Source: an uncultured Eubacteriales bacterium
Lineage (GTDB): Bacteria; Bacillota; Clostridia; Christensenellales; Christensenellaceae
Assembly: GCA_900545085.1 (NCBI GenBank)
Contig: UQXU01000046.1
Span: 1-14,552 of the forward strand
Length of the DNA stretch: 14,552 nt
Direction of reading: 5' to 3'
How positions within the stretch are numbered: position 1 is the first letter of the stretch; the number at the start of each line of letters is the position of its first letter. The position numbers and the translations under genes are program-made. Shown here one piece after another: positions 1 to 6,965 of this stretch. The notes under the pieces are model-generated. The model was given only the letters and a program-made list of their open reading frames with translations, searched no databases and was not told the DNA's origin.

Positions 1-141
1 GCGCAATAATGTAGATTTGCCTGAACCGGACGGACCTATTATAGATACAACCTGTCCGGCTTTTACACTAACAGAAATATCCCTGAGAACCTCATTGCTG
101 CCGAAACTTTTTTTGCAATTATTTATTTCTAATACATTCAT
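1..141 (-). CDS. Amino acid ABC transporter ATP-binding protein (partial, N-terminal 47 residues)
   Basis: This is the ATPase that would power the importer encoded by the next two genes. Only the first 47 codons lie in the window; the rest runs off the left edge. The start ATG is at 141-139, preceded by an AGAAAGG ribosome binding site. The protein opens with the usual strand of this family, then a complete Walker A motif (GPSGSGKST, residues 36-44). It starts 18 bp after the permease stop, so it is the third gene of a binding protein-permease-ATPase operon. The closest named families are GlnQ/HisP-type polar amino acid ATPases, inferred from the neighbours. The Walker B and signature motifs are outside the window, so the substrate class cannot be refined. 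Confidence 0.9.
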   Translation of the reverse strand, partial: MNVLEINNCKKSFGSNEVLRDISVSVKAGQVVSIIGPSGSGKSTLLR

Positions 142-159
142 AGCGTGTAACCTTTCTGT

Positions 160-807
160 TTAACGATAATATGAAAGTTTTTTCTCGAATCGCTCCATAA
201 CAAAAGCAACAATAAAATTGAAAATGTAGTAGAAGAGACCTGCCACAAACAAGGCTGTAAAGTTTCCGTTACTTGCTGTTATTTGTTTAGCAATAGTGAA
301 CATCTCTTGATAAGCTATAGCAAATGCAAGCGACGTATCTTTTACGAGAGTAATTATTTCGTTCGTTACGGCGGGAAGTATGCGTTTTATTACCTGGGGG
401 AGTATAATCCTAATAAATGTCTGAGATTTGCTGTAACCTAAAACAGTAGCGGCTTCATATTGACCTACGGGCATAGATTCGATACCGGAACGATATATTT
501 CTGCAAAATAAGCAGCGTAGTTTAAAGAAAACCCTATAATAACCGCATAAAATCTAAAACCGGATATGTTCGCGCCGGCAATAAAAAACGGTCCAAAATA
601 AACTACTAAAAGCTGAAGCATAAGAGGGGTGCCGCGCATGATAGATATATATACTTTCATAATTGAACGCACGACAATATTTTTGGACATGCGGCCAAAA
701 CAAACTAAAAGTCCCAGAGGCATTGAAAAAATCAATGTCAGAAAGAATATAAGACATGTGCCGCCCAAGCCCTCAACTAATTGACCGGCTATATTTAAAA
801 AAGACAT
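160..807 (-). CDS. Polar amino acid ABC transporter permease (HisM/GlnP type)
   Basis: This is the membrane subunit of an amino acid importer. It has 215 residues, a normal length for the family. Several hydrophobic segments are visible (about 13-38, 62-78, 86-104, 140-165 and 185-205). The family motif RGTPLMLQ is at 58-65. The cytoplasmic EAA loop, which docks on the ATPase, is at 118-138 (EAATVLGYSK, ending in LPQ). The start ATG at 807 has a GGAGG site 5 bp upstream. It lies between the binding protein and ATPase genes on the same strand, so it is one cistron of a three-gene operon. Family assignment is secure; the amino acid carried is not known. Confidence 0.94.
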   Translation of the reverse strand: MSFLNIAGQLVEGLGGTCLIFFLTLIFSMPLGLLVCFGRMSKNIVVRSIMKVYISIMRGTPLMLQLLVVYFGPFFIAGANISGFRFYAVIIGFSLNYAAYFAEIYRSGIESMPVGQYEAATVLGYSKSQTFIRIILPQVIKRILPAVTNEIITLVKDTSLAFAIAYQEMFTIAKQITASNGNFTALFVAGLFYYIFNFIVAFVMERFEKKLSYYR

Positions 808-824
808 AATACCTCCATAAAATC

Positions 825-854
825 CAAGGGTTATCAGAAGCCTAATAACCCTTG
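825..854 (-). terminator. Intercistronic stem-loop between binding protein and permease genes
   Basis: A perfect 10-bp inverted repeat (CAAGGGTTAT and ATAACCCTTG, 10-nt loop) lies in the 85-bp gap after the binding protein stop. No clear T-run follows in the direction of transcription, so it is more likely a partial terminator or mRNA-stabilising hairpin than a full terminator. Such hairpins are a common way to make more binding protein than permease. The role is inferred. Confidence 0.55.
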
Positions 855-892
855 TGATATAATCTTATTTTGTTATACCAATTGCATTTGAA

Positions 893-1843
893 TTATGCAG
901 CGGAGGGAGTTGCTTCAACAGAAGCATCTGCGCTGGGGGATTCAACTGTTTCTGCACCTTCGGGCTGCAAGCACATTTGGTTGGCGATTTCATACTTTTC
1001 TGCCAAAGTCATGTATGTACCGTCATTTACAGTTTCAAGAAGCGCAGCTTCAACTATGTTCTTGAGTTCCTCGTTGCCCTTTTTGAAACCGATAGCATAC
1101 TGCTCCTTGCCCAGAATTTCATCAAGCATTACATAACCGTCTCCGCGCTTAGCGAGATTATCCTTAGCTACTGCAATATCAATGGCAAGAGCTTCAATAG
1201 AGCCGCTCTGCAACTCTACAAATGCAGTGTTAAAATCAGGGAATTCTTTTACTTCTTTAAATGTCTGTGCTATGTCATAGCAAGACTGTCCCTCTTGGAA
1301 AAGAATGAGTGTAGAAGATCCCGCCTGTGTTCCAACTATTTTGCCTGAGAGATCAGCTATAGACTTTATGTCGCTGTCCGCAGGAACGATAACAACCTGA
1401 TCGTTATCTGCATAGGGGATCGACCATGTATACTCTTCTTCACGACCTGTATAAGTAAAGCCGTTCCAGATGCAGTCTATGGAGCCGGATTCCAGTTCCA
1501 TGTCTTTAGCTGCCCATTCTACCGGTACAGGTTCGAGAGTCCAGCCGAGCTTGTCGCAAACAGCCTGAGCCAGTTCAATGTCAAAGCCTGTGTAAGTGCC
1601 ATCTTCAGCCTTGTAACCATAGGGCGGATATTCAGCGTCAAATCCAAGTTTAAACACATATCCTTCACCATATGTGCCTGTAGACTCAACATCTGTACTC
1701 GCTTCAGGTGCTGCAGAATCGGTTGCGGCAGATTCTGTGTTCTCAGCGGAAGCAGATTCAGTAGCTGTGGAATTGCTGGAGCAAGCTGCAAAAACCGCAA
1801 GAGACATCAGCAACGCCATAACAAGTGCGATTGTCTTTTTCAT
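893..1843 (-). CDS. Amino acid ABC transporter substrate-binding lipoprotein (family 3)
   Basis: This is the extracytoplasmic receptor of the importer, 316 residues. The N-terminus is a lipoprotein signal: two lysines, a hydrophobic run, and Cys21 in VFAAC. An Ala/Ser/Thr/Glu-rich linker follows (about 22-60). The family 3 solute-binding fold starts near residue 64 with GFDAEYPPYGY and continues with GFDIELAQAV; lobe residues such as WNGFTYTGRE and GTQAGSS match this family. A second Ser/Glu/Ala-rich tail ends the protein (about 293-316), which is unusual because most family members stop at the fold. The start ATG at 1843 has AGGAGG 6 bp upstream. The ligand is probably a polar amino acid, but no residue seen here fixes which one. 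Confidence 0.94.
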   Translation of the reverse strand: MKKTIALVMALLMSLAVFAACSSNSTATESASAENTESAATDSAAPEASTDVESTGTYGEGYVFKLGFDAEYPPYGYKAEDGTYTGFDIELAQAVCDKLGWTLEPVPVEWAAKDMELESGSIDCIWNGFTYTGREEEYTWSIPYADNDQVVIVPADSDIKSIADLSGKIVGTQAGSSTLILFQEGQSCYDIAQTFKEVKEFPDFNTAFVELQSGSIEALAIDIAVAKDNLAKRGDGYVMLDEILGKEQYAIGFKKGNEELKNIVEAALLETVNDGTYMTLAEKYEIANQMCLQPEGAETVESPSADASVEATPSAA

Positions 1844-1865
1844 GTTTTCCTCCTGATTTTCTCAA

Positions 1866-1904
1866 TGTACTCATGAATAGTACACCATAATGTAAAAATG
1901 TAAA
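1866..1904 (-). promoter_or_regulatory. Candidate promoter and overlapping inverted repeat for the ABC operon
   Basis: On the minus strand, TTTACA (1904-1899) and TACTAT (1882-1877) are separated by 16 bp and resemble a sigma-A promoter, with a weak -10. A 19-bp dyad, TGTACT-N7-AGTACA (1866-1884), covers the -10 element. A repressor bound there could block initiation. Both are pattern matches only. Confidence 0.4.
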
Positions 1905-1998
1905 AAATTTATGCAGAAACCCTGCGCTAATAGTTTAACATATCATCAAATTAAAGTAAAGAAGAAAAATGAATCTGCTTGCGGCAAACCCCATTTAA

Positions 1999-2769
1999 AT
2001 ATGTATATGGCTGGAAGAGGCGCAGATTGCGGCGCAGAAGCAGAGCTTTGAACGGAACGGCTTTGAGGAATACGAGTTCATAGCAAACTCCGGCTGCTGC
2101 GACGCTTGCCAAGGGCTGAACGGGAAGCATTTTAAGGTTAAGGACATGGCGCCGGGAGAGAACGCAGCTCCGCTTCATCCAAATTGCCGCTGCTCTGTGG
2201 CTTCATGGGAAGACAGCGAAGAGTACGAAGCATGGCTGGACTATCTGGACAAGGGCGGCACGACGGCGGAGTGGAATAGGAGCGGGAGAGCGGCGTGGAG
2301 TAAGCAGAGGACAAGGCAAACCGAAATGTTTCGCCGGAGAATTGGTTCTAACGGTCAGCAGATTATTGATAAGCCCACTTACCAAAAGCTGACGCGGAGT
2401 TTCCTTCGGCGCGGCGGGGTTATTATTCGAGGAGAAGAAGCTGAACGACATTTGGAAAAGCAGGGGGCGTATGCGGCGTACTTTGCCGGGGGCGGTTTTG
2501 CGTTCATTCGGGACGAGGCAACTGTTTCGGATGTATTAGAAGAAATGTTCCATGCCGAGCAGGATAGGACGAACCGATTCGGCACAGAGCTGACAAAAGA
2601 AGTTGTATTGCGGCGTGAAATTGAAGCGCAGGAATACTTGCTTTCTGTCGCAGAAAGGTATAAAATACCTTTAGAAGAAACAGAAGTAACCCGCGAGAAC
2701 CTTAAAGAATACCAACAGCAGCTTCGGGATGAATTAAATCAGAGAGGACGTGAATCTAATGGAAAATAG
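1999..2769 (+). pseudogene. 5'-truncated phage minor head (MuF/SPP1 gp7-like) protein with C-terminal toxin-like domain
   Basis: The frame is open from 1999 (after a stop at 1996) to the TAG at 2767, 256 codons. Numbering from 1999, residues about 5-65 match the end of the MuF head-morphogenesis domain. Its cysteine/histidine signature is intact: C33, C34 and C37, then PLHPNCRC at 58-65. The N-terminal part of MuF is missing, so the gene is broken; the first internal ATG is at 2146. Residues about 115-256 form a separate domain with VLEEMFHAEQDR (about 179-190; the H codon is at 2551) followed by REIEAQEYLL. This EExxH plus downstream Glu pattern resembles a zincin-type metallopeptidase with a changed first ligand. 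MuF proteins with variable C-terminal toxin domains are a described family of phage-borne polymorphic toxins. The toxin role here is inference. Confidence 0.72.
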
Positions 2770-3022
2770 GAATTTTGTCTGTAAGATAGACGATGATTTT
2801 CAAGTTCCGGGTACCAATATTCGTGTGCTTTCGTTGAATCGTGATTACGAATCTTATACACCTGGGATGGACGTTGTTGAAATCGAAGGCGTTTTATATT
2901 GCTATGTTGGGAACTCTGTTCATCGCTGGATTTGCATCCGGAGCACAAAATCTTTTAGCGGAAAGACCGTTTCGTTTAAGCGAAAGCCCGAAAACTTTGA
3001 CGGTGAATATGTGCCCTACTAA
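2759..3022 (+). CDS. Small hypothetical protein, candidate immunity partner of the MuF toxin domain
   Basis: This 87-residue protein has no family that I recognise. It overlaps the end of the MuF-toxin frame by 11 bp, which suggests translational coupling. ATG 2759 is preferred: GAGAGG (2742-2747) lies 11 bp before it, but only 2 bp before the in-frame GTG at 2750. The protein is soluble, with no signal or membrane segment, and has beta-type patches such as VVEIEGVLYCYVGN. Size, position and tight linkage fit the immunity gene of a toxin-immunity pair, as expected for MuF polymorphic toxins. A terminator follows 15 bp after the stop, so the pair may form the end of a transcript. The function is inferred from context only. 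Confidence 0.5.
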   Translation: MENRNFVCKIDDDFQVPGTNIRVLSLNRDYESYTPGMDVVEIEGVLYCYVGNSVHRWICIRSTKSFSGKTVSFKRKPENFDGEYVPY

Positions 3023-3037
3023 ATGCAATAATACACT

Positions 3038-3066
3038 AAAACCACGGTGCAGTGCACCGTGGTTTT
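3038..3066 (+). terminator. Rho-independent terminator after the toxin/immunity pair
   Basis: A near-perfect palindrome with arms AAAACCACGGTGCA and TGCACCGTGGTTTT around a single G forms a strong hairpin flanked by A and T runs. It can act in both directions. It ends the transcript of the MuF remnant and the small ORF and separates them from the next two phage-type ORFs. Confidence 0.8.
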
Positions 3067-3093
3067 CTTATGCCCATTTAGGAGGTGGAATTG

Positions 3094-3198
3094 ATGAACC
3101 GGAACAAAAAATCAAGCAGGGCGGCTTTGATGCTGTCCTGCTTTGCGTTGGTCGCGGCTGTTATGGGGCTGGTTGTTACCCTGCTAGCTGTGCTATAA
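3094..3198 (+). CDS. 34-residue single-span membrane peptide
   Basis: A short ORF starts at ATG 3094, 6 bp after a strong AGGAGGTGG ribosome binding site (3080-3087). The peptide has a basic N-terminus (MNRNKKSSR) and one hydrophobic helix from about residue 10 to the end, rich in Ala, Leu and Val. It ends 15 bp before the Prp-like ORF, which has its own ribosome binding site, so the two were probably cotranscribed. It could be a phage membrane peptide (holin-like or signalling) or a small host toxin; nothing in the sequence decides. The strong ribosome binding site argues that it is, or recently was, translated. Confidence 0.5.
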   Translation: MNRNKKSSRAALMLSCFALVAAVMGLVVTLLAVL

Positions 3199-3213
3199 CG
3201 GAGGCGAGGGGCA

Positions 3214-3470
3214 TTGATTGTAATAAACCGCCGCAAAGACGGATTTATAATAACAGGTCATGCAGGATACGCAGAGCCGGGCAAAGACATTGTATGCGCT
3301 GCTGTATCGGCGCTTGTGCAAGCTTTTATTGCGTCAGTTGAAGAACTGACGCAGGATAAAATAGAACATGATTATCGGCGGGGAACGCCGTTATACGGTA
3401 CGAGAATCTTTCGAAGCGCGGTCAGCTCTTGCTTGATTCTTTTTTTATGGCTGTATATTTTTATCAATAA
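3214..3470 (+). pseudogene. Frameshifted phage-type Prp (YsxB-like) cysteine protease
   Basis: The frame starts at TTG 3214 after a GGAGGCGAGG site. Residues 15-35 carry the family signature: GHAGYAEPGKDIVCAAVSAL, with the expected catalytic His16 and Cys28. The family processes ribosomal protein L27, and in staphylococcal phages it processes capsid and scaffold proteins. After about residue 63 the original frame turns into nonsense. The missing family segment continues in another frame from about 3402 to the TAA at 3468 (ENLSKRGQLLLDSFF). A one-base deletion near 3400-3403 explains this. The usual C-terminal tail is absent, because the fragment ends inside the opposing gene. The dyad is intact but the protein would be abnormal, so a working enzyme is unlikely. 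Confidence 0.7.
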
Positions 3471-4683
3471 GAGCTCTGTCAAAAGCCGACAAATCAGGAG
3501 GAAGATGCATAGGTTGGCCCGCGGCCTTTTGACCATTTGCGATGTCTTTCAGCCCATTGCCTGTCACTATTGAGCAAACGGAGGCATCGCGTTCTATAAA
3601 CCCTTGTTCAAGCGCCTTTTTTACTCCCGCCGTACCTGCTGCTCCGGCAGGTTCCGCGAACACTCCGCAAGTTTGCCCGAGTGATAGTATAGCCGACAGT
3701 ATTTCTTCATCCGTTACATTCACCGTAATGCCTTTGGATTCGCGTATTGCAGCTATGGCTTTGTCAGAATTCCGCGGAACTCCTACTGCGATAGAATCTG
3801 CAATAGTATTCTCTGCGCACGGGATTAGGGCTTTGTTTTCGGCAACAGCTGTGTTAATAGGGCAGCACCCCTCTGCTTGAACACTTATAAGACGAGGCAG
3901 ACGATCTATAAATCCTATCGAATAAAGATCTTTGAACCCTTTCCACACGCCGGCTATTGTGCATCCGTCTCCTACGGAAAGTGCAACGTAGTCAGGTATC
4001 TTCCAGTTTAGCTGCTCTGCTATTTCAAAAGAAACTGTCTTTTTACCTTCGCTCAGGTATGGATTAATTGCGGCGTTTCGATTGTACCAGCCGTATTTTT
4101 CTATAGCAAGCCTTGAGAGGTTAAAGGTGTCGGCATAGTCGCCTTTCACCTTTACAACATATGCACCAAAAATCATCAGCTGAGTAAGCTTTCCGATTGG
4201 CGCCCGTTCCGGCACAAATATAAACGACCTAAGTCCCGCGGCGGCGGCAGCTCCGGCCAATGACGAAGCTGCATTTCCGGTAGAGGAGCATGCTATGGTA
4301 TCAGCGCCGGCTTCCAAGGCTTTTGCTACAGCTATAGCAGACGCTCTGTCCTTTAGGCTGGATGTAGGATTAAATCCGTCGTCTTTTATGTACAGTTCTC
4401 TAACGCCCAGTTTTTTTGCCAAACTTGCCGCATTATAAAGAGGCGAACCGCCCGCTCGGAGAGGAGTAGATGATGTACCTGTTTCGATCGGGAGCAGCTC
4501 TCTGTATCGAAAAAGAGAGCGCTCCGTGCGTGCCGGCAGAATATCTTTGGAAAAACTGTTCTTAATATACTCATAATCATACTCTATGTCCAATATTCCG
4601 CCGCAAGAGCATGTATTTATGTCAGGTTCAGCGGGGTAAATTTTTCCGCATTTGACACATTTTGCGCCTGTTACGTTTTTCAT
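3445..4683 (-). CDS. Threonine synthase-like fold-type II PLP enzyme with N-terminal zinc ribbon
   Basis: This 412-residue protein belongs to the threonine synthase family, which releases phosphate from O-phosphohomoserine to form threonine; relatives act as ammonia-lyases. An N-terminal zinc ribbon has Cys9, Cys12, Cys25 and Cys27. The PLP lysine is Lys111 in NPTSSLKDRA. A TGNAASS loop follows at about 134-140, and a glycine-rich VGDGCTIAG loop binds the cofactor phosphate. It starts 9 bp after the large PLP gene, with GAGGT upstream of ATG 4683, so the two are cotranscribed. No thrB or hom lies nearby, and the context is catabolic, so a deaminating or eliminating role is as likely as threonine synthesis. 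The last few codons overlap the prophage remnant, so the C-terminus may have been rewritten. Confidence 0.85.
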   Translation of the reverse strand: MKNVTGAKCVKCGKIYPAEPDINTCSCGGILDIEYDYEYIKNSFSKDILPARTERSLFRYRELLPIETGTSSTPLRAGGSPLYNAASLAKKLGVRELYIKDDGFNPTSSLKDRASAIAVAKALEAGADTIACSSTGNAASSLAGAAAAAGLRSFIFVPERAPIGKLTQLMIFGAYVVKVKGDYADTFNLSRLAIEKYGWYNRNAAINPYLSEGKKTVSFEIAEQLNWKIPDYVALSVGDGCTIAGVWKGFKDLYSIGFIDRLPRLISVQAEGCCPINTAVAENKALIPCAENTIADSIAVGVPRNSDKAIAAIRESKGITVNVTDEEILSAILSLGQTCGVFAEPAGAAGTAGVKKALEQGFIERDASVCSIVTGNGLKDIANGQKAAGQPMHLPPDLSAFDRALIDKNIQP

Positions 4684-4692
4684 AGCATAACC

Positions 4693-6168
4693 TCAAAGAT
4701 TTTTTTCCAAACCTACTGCATCGTTAAATTCGAGTATCAATTCATCCAGCATACTTGCCTGCGAGTGAACCCCTTTCCATGTTTTATCTTCGTTATACCA
4801 CAAGTCATTCAACTCTTCCACCGTGCGTCCCTGCTGTTCAACCCAAGTATAGTATTTCAGATTGTGGATTCTTTTGCGATCTTTGTATCCCAGCTCCAGC
4901 ATACTGTCTGTGCGCAGACCAAGCATGTGTACAGCGTGATCCACAGCAGCATCGCGCTCGGTGTATTCGCCATACTTCTCGTTTAGTTCTTGTATGCGGG
5001 ATTGATACATCACGGCAGAATCTGTCAGCACAGTCATTATTACATCATTTTTAGTCATCTCATAATACTTAGCCATCTTGATGCAGCAAAGAACATTTGC
5101 AATACCTGATATGCCAAGCCAGCTGAGCTTTTCAGCCAGCTCAGAATCCAGACCGACTTCTTCTGTCAAATACTTTTTGCCTGCCTCGTCATTAAGCAGA
5201 CGGATTAAGCGCTGCGAATCTTCATCGTCTATCGCTATGGCCATATCTGTATTCTTGACGTTGTGTATCCAGGGGATATGTTTATCGCCGATACCTTCTA
5301 TTCTATGTCCGCCGAATCCGTTATCCAATATCGTAGAGCATTGGAGAGCCTCTCCGACCGCTAATTTCATTTGAGGATAGACTTCTTTCAGATAATCTCC
5401 GCAGCCTATTGTACCGGCAGAGCCTGACGTGAAGCAAGCGCCTGCGAGTCTGTCTCCATCGCGTTTTATATTTTCAAAGGTTTCTGCTATGGCACTTCCG
5501 GTAACATGATAATGCCACAGATGATTGCCCATTTCTTCAAATTGGTTGAATATCATCACGTCATCACGAGTTGATTTTAATTCCCATGTTTTATCGAATA
5601 TCTCCTTTACATTCGATTCACATCCCGGAGTAGCTATTATTTCTCCCGCTATACTCGAAAGCCACTCGAATCGCTCTCTGCTCATCTCTTCAGGCAGAAT
5701 TGCAATTGAATCGACCGCCAGCAGTTTAGAGTTAAACGCTCCGCCGCGGCAGTAATTTCCTGTGGAGGGCCATACCGCCTTATGCTTAGTTGCGTCAAAC
5801 TGCCCCGTAACCAATCTCGGAGCGAGGCATCCGAAGCTTGCGCCTACTTTATGACATCCTGTCGGAAACCATTTGCCCACGAGACAAATTATTCTCGCCG
5901 GAACGCCTGTAAGCTCACTGGGAAGCTCGATGTAGTTCGGCGCTCCATAAAGTCCGCCGCTTTCCTTTGGCTCGTTCTTCCATGTTATACGGAAAAGGTT
6001 TAGCGGATTAACGTCCCAAAGTCCGATTGATTTGAGCTGTGTTTTCACCGCTTCGGGAATAGTCTCCGGATTCTTCATCTGTGCTATAGTGGGTATGATT
6101 ACTCCGTTTTCCCGCGCCTTTTTTATATTGTGCGCTAAACCTGTTTTATTAATTGTCAAATCTATCAT
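4693..6168 (-). CDS. Large fold-type II PLP-dependent enzyme of unknown reaction
   Basis: The preferred start is ATG 6168, 6 bp after AGGAGG; an upstream in-frame ATG at 6216 lies within the end of the regulator gene. The protein has 491 residues, about 100 more than cysteine synthase or YgeX. Fold-type II features are visible: HKVGASFG with Lys107 as the likely PLP lysine, STGN at 135-138 as the substrate carboxylate loop, and SGSAGTIG at 248-255 as the cofactor phosphate loop. The lysine context differs from threonine synthase (SLKDRA) and from 2-amino-4-ketopentanoate thiolase beta (SFKARRA), so it is a different branch. It sits between the regulator (19 bp upstream) and the threonine synthase-like gene (9 bp downstream). 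By context it acts on an amino acid made by the ygeY-ygeW pathway; the actual reaction is unknown. Confidence 0.82.
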   Translation of the reverse strand: MIDLTINKTGLAHNIKKARENGVIIPTIAQMKNPETIPEAVKTQLKSIGLWDVNPLNLFRITWKNEPKESGGLYGAPNYIELPSELTGVPARIICLVGKWFPTGCHKVGASFGCLAPRLVTGQFDATKHKAVWPSTGNYCRGGAFNSKLLAVDSIAILPEEMSRERFEWLSSIAGEIIATPGCESNVKEIFDKTWELKSTRDDVMIFNQFEEMGNHLWHYHVTGSAIAETFENIKRDGDRLAGACFTSGSAGTIGCGDYLKEVYPQMKLAVGEALQCSTILDNGFGGHRIEGIGDKHIPWIHNVKNTDMAIAIDDEDSQRLIRLLNDEAGKKYLTEEVGLDSELAEKLSWLGISGIANVLCCIKMAKYYEMTKNDVIMTVLTDSAVMYQSRIQELNEKYGEYTERDAAVDHAVHMLGLRTDSMLELGYKDRKRIHNLKYYTWVEQQGRTVEELNDLWYNEDKTWKGVHSQASMLDELILEFNDAVGLEKNL

Positions 6169-6187
6169 TTCATTCCTCCTGGATTTA

Positions 6188-6829
6188 CTATTTTCTGCCG
6201 GTATGCTTTGCATCAATATAAGAATAGAGAGTATATTTAGATATTCCGAAAAACTTTGAAATCTTGTCTCCGGATTTGGTTATCAAAAACGCTCCGTGGT
6301 CGGACAAAAATTTCATAGCAGTTATTTTTTCATCTTTGGTCATCATCGCCGGCGGTTTTCCTACCAGTTCAACTGATTGCCGCATTAATTCATCCAGCAG
6401 CTCGTTTACATTTTTCGTTATTGTCTTTGGTTTTTCTTGATTGTTGCTTGGAGTTATTAATTCTTTTAATGCATTCTCTATCATGGAAAGAGCAGATATA
6501 TCAAAATTAATAGATAAAATCGCATATGGCTCGCCGTCTTCGTCCTTTATATATATTGTCGAAGACTTAAGAATACGCCCATCCGGAGTTCGTGTCAGAT
6601 ATCCGAGCCTATCATCAGGCACCTTTCCGCTTTTTAACTGTTCCAAGACAACAGGGGAAGCGGCGTCGCCTTCTTTTCTGCCTGTCACGTATCCGTTCTC
6701 TATGTGTATGATAGAGTGTTCTGCATCTGCGTTTGTGAGATCATGAATTAACACTTCGCATCTGGTTCCGAATTGAGCCGCTATTCCATGAGCGATTTGC
6801 ATTAGCGTCTCCAGTTGTTTTTGACGCAA
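6188..6829 (-). CDS. YheO-like PAS domain / HTH transcriptional regulator
   Basis: This 213-residue DNA-binding regulator has a YheO-type PAS domain (about 1-110: CEVLIHDL, DGRILKSSTIYI, PYAILSINFDIS) and a C-terminal helix-turn-helix (about 165-210: ISKFFGISKYTLYSYID). DauR, a member of this family, controls D-arginine catabolism in Pseudomonas. The start is taken as TTG 6829, preceded by GGGAGG. The in-frame ATG at 6871 is rejected because the promoter -10 lies downstream of it. The gene is first in the minus-strand operon and is divergent from ygeY, so it probably controls both transcripts and itself, with an amino acid or ureide as the likely signal. The ligand is not known. Confidence 0.85.
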   Translation of the reverse strand: MRQKQLETLMQIAHGIAAQFGTRCEVLIHDLTNADAEHSIIHIENGYVTGRKEGDAASPVVLEQLKSGKVPDDRLGYLTRTPDGRILKSSTIYIKDEDGEPYAILSINFDISALSMIENALKELITPSNNQEKPKTITKNVNELLDELMRQSVELVGKPPAMMTKDEKITAMKFLSDHGAFLITKSGDKISKFFGISKYTLYSYIDAKHTGRK

Positions 6830-6850
6830 AATATTTAATCCTCCCTCTAA

Positions 6851-6882
6851 GCTATTATAGTATATTTTCATAATAGCACAAA
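6851..6882 (-). promoter_or_regulatory. Promoter of the regulator operon with overlapping dyad
   Basis: On the minus strand a perfect TATAAT (6859-6854) follows a weak TTTGTG -35 (6882-6877) by 17 bp. A perfect inverted repeat, GCTATTAT-N11-ATAATAGC (6851-6877), covers the -10 and spacer. This suggests autoregulation of the regulator operon. The promoter would start RNA just before the GGGAGG at 6845-6840, so the ATG at 6871 could not be used from it. Confidence 0.6.
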
Positions 6883-6936
6883 ATACTAAAAAAGCAATGG
6901 CAAAACTAAATTATTTTTAGGTAGAATAAAATTTAT

Positions 6937-6965
6937 TTGACATACACCTCTACAGGCTGTATTAT
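6937..6965 (+). promoter_or_regulatory. Sigma-A promoter of the ygeY-ygeW-carbamate kinase operon
   Basis: TTGACA (6937-6942) and TATTAT (6960-6965) are separated by exactly 17 bp, a near-consensus housekeeping promoter. It lies 60 bp before the ygeY start and faces away from the regulator promoter. A promoter this strong would be expected to need repression. Confidence 0.8.

Larger units (their letters stand above)
1999..3470 (+). mobile_element. Prophage remnant (head-gene fragment)
   Basis: A stretch of plus-strand, visibly more GC-rich DNA sits between two minus-strand operons. It holds the 3' part of a phage minor head (MuF) gene, an immunity-like ORF, a terminator, a small membrane peptide and a broken Prp-type protease. 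No terminase, portal, capsid, integrase or tail gene is present, so this is an excised or eroded fragment. The left edge lies near 1996-2010, where the MuF reading frame begins without its N-terminal half. The right edge lies near 3445-3470, where the protease frame ends inside the 3' end of the opposing threonine synthase-like gene. Exact ends are inferred from where the reading frames break. Confidence 0.7.

Noticed and set aside
870..1348. Plus-strand open frames opposite the binding protein gene
   Set aside because: They lie antisense to a well-supported lipoprotein gene, lack ribosome binding sites and show no family features.
3445..4683. Calling the threonine synthase-like gene ygeX (diaminopropionate ammonia-lyase)
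   Set aside because: It has an N-terminal zinc ribbon and the SLKDRA lysine context of the threonine synthase family, which YgeX lacks.
4693..6168. 2-amino-4-ketopentanoate thiolase beta subunit (OrtB)
   Set aside because: As I remember the family, OrtB has an SFKARR lysine motif and is encoded next to a small alpha subunit; neither is present here.
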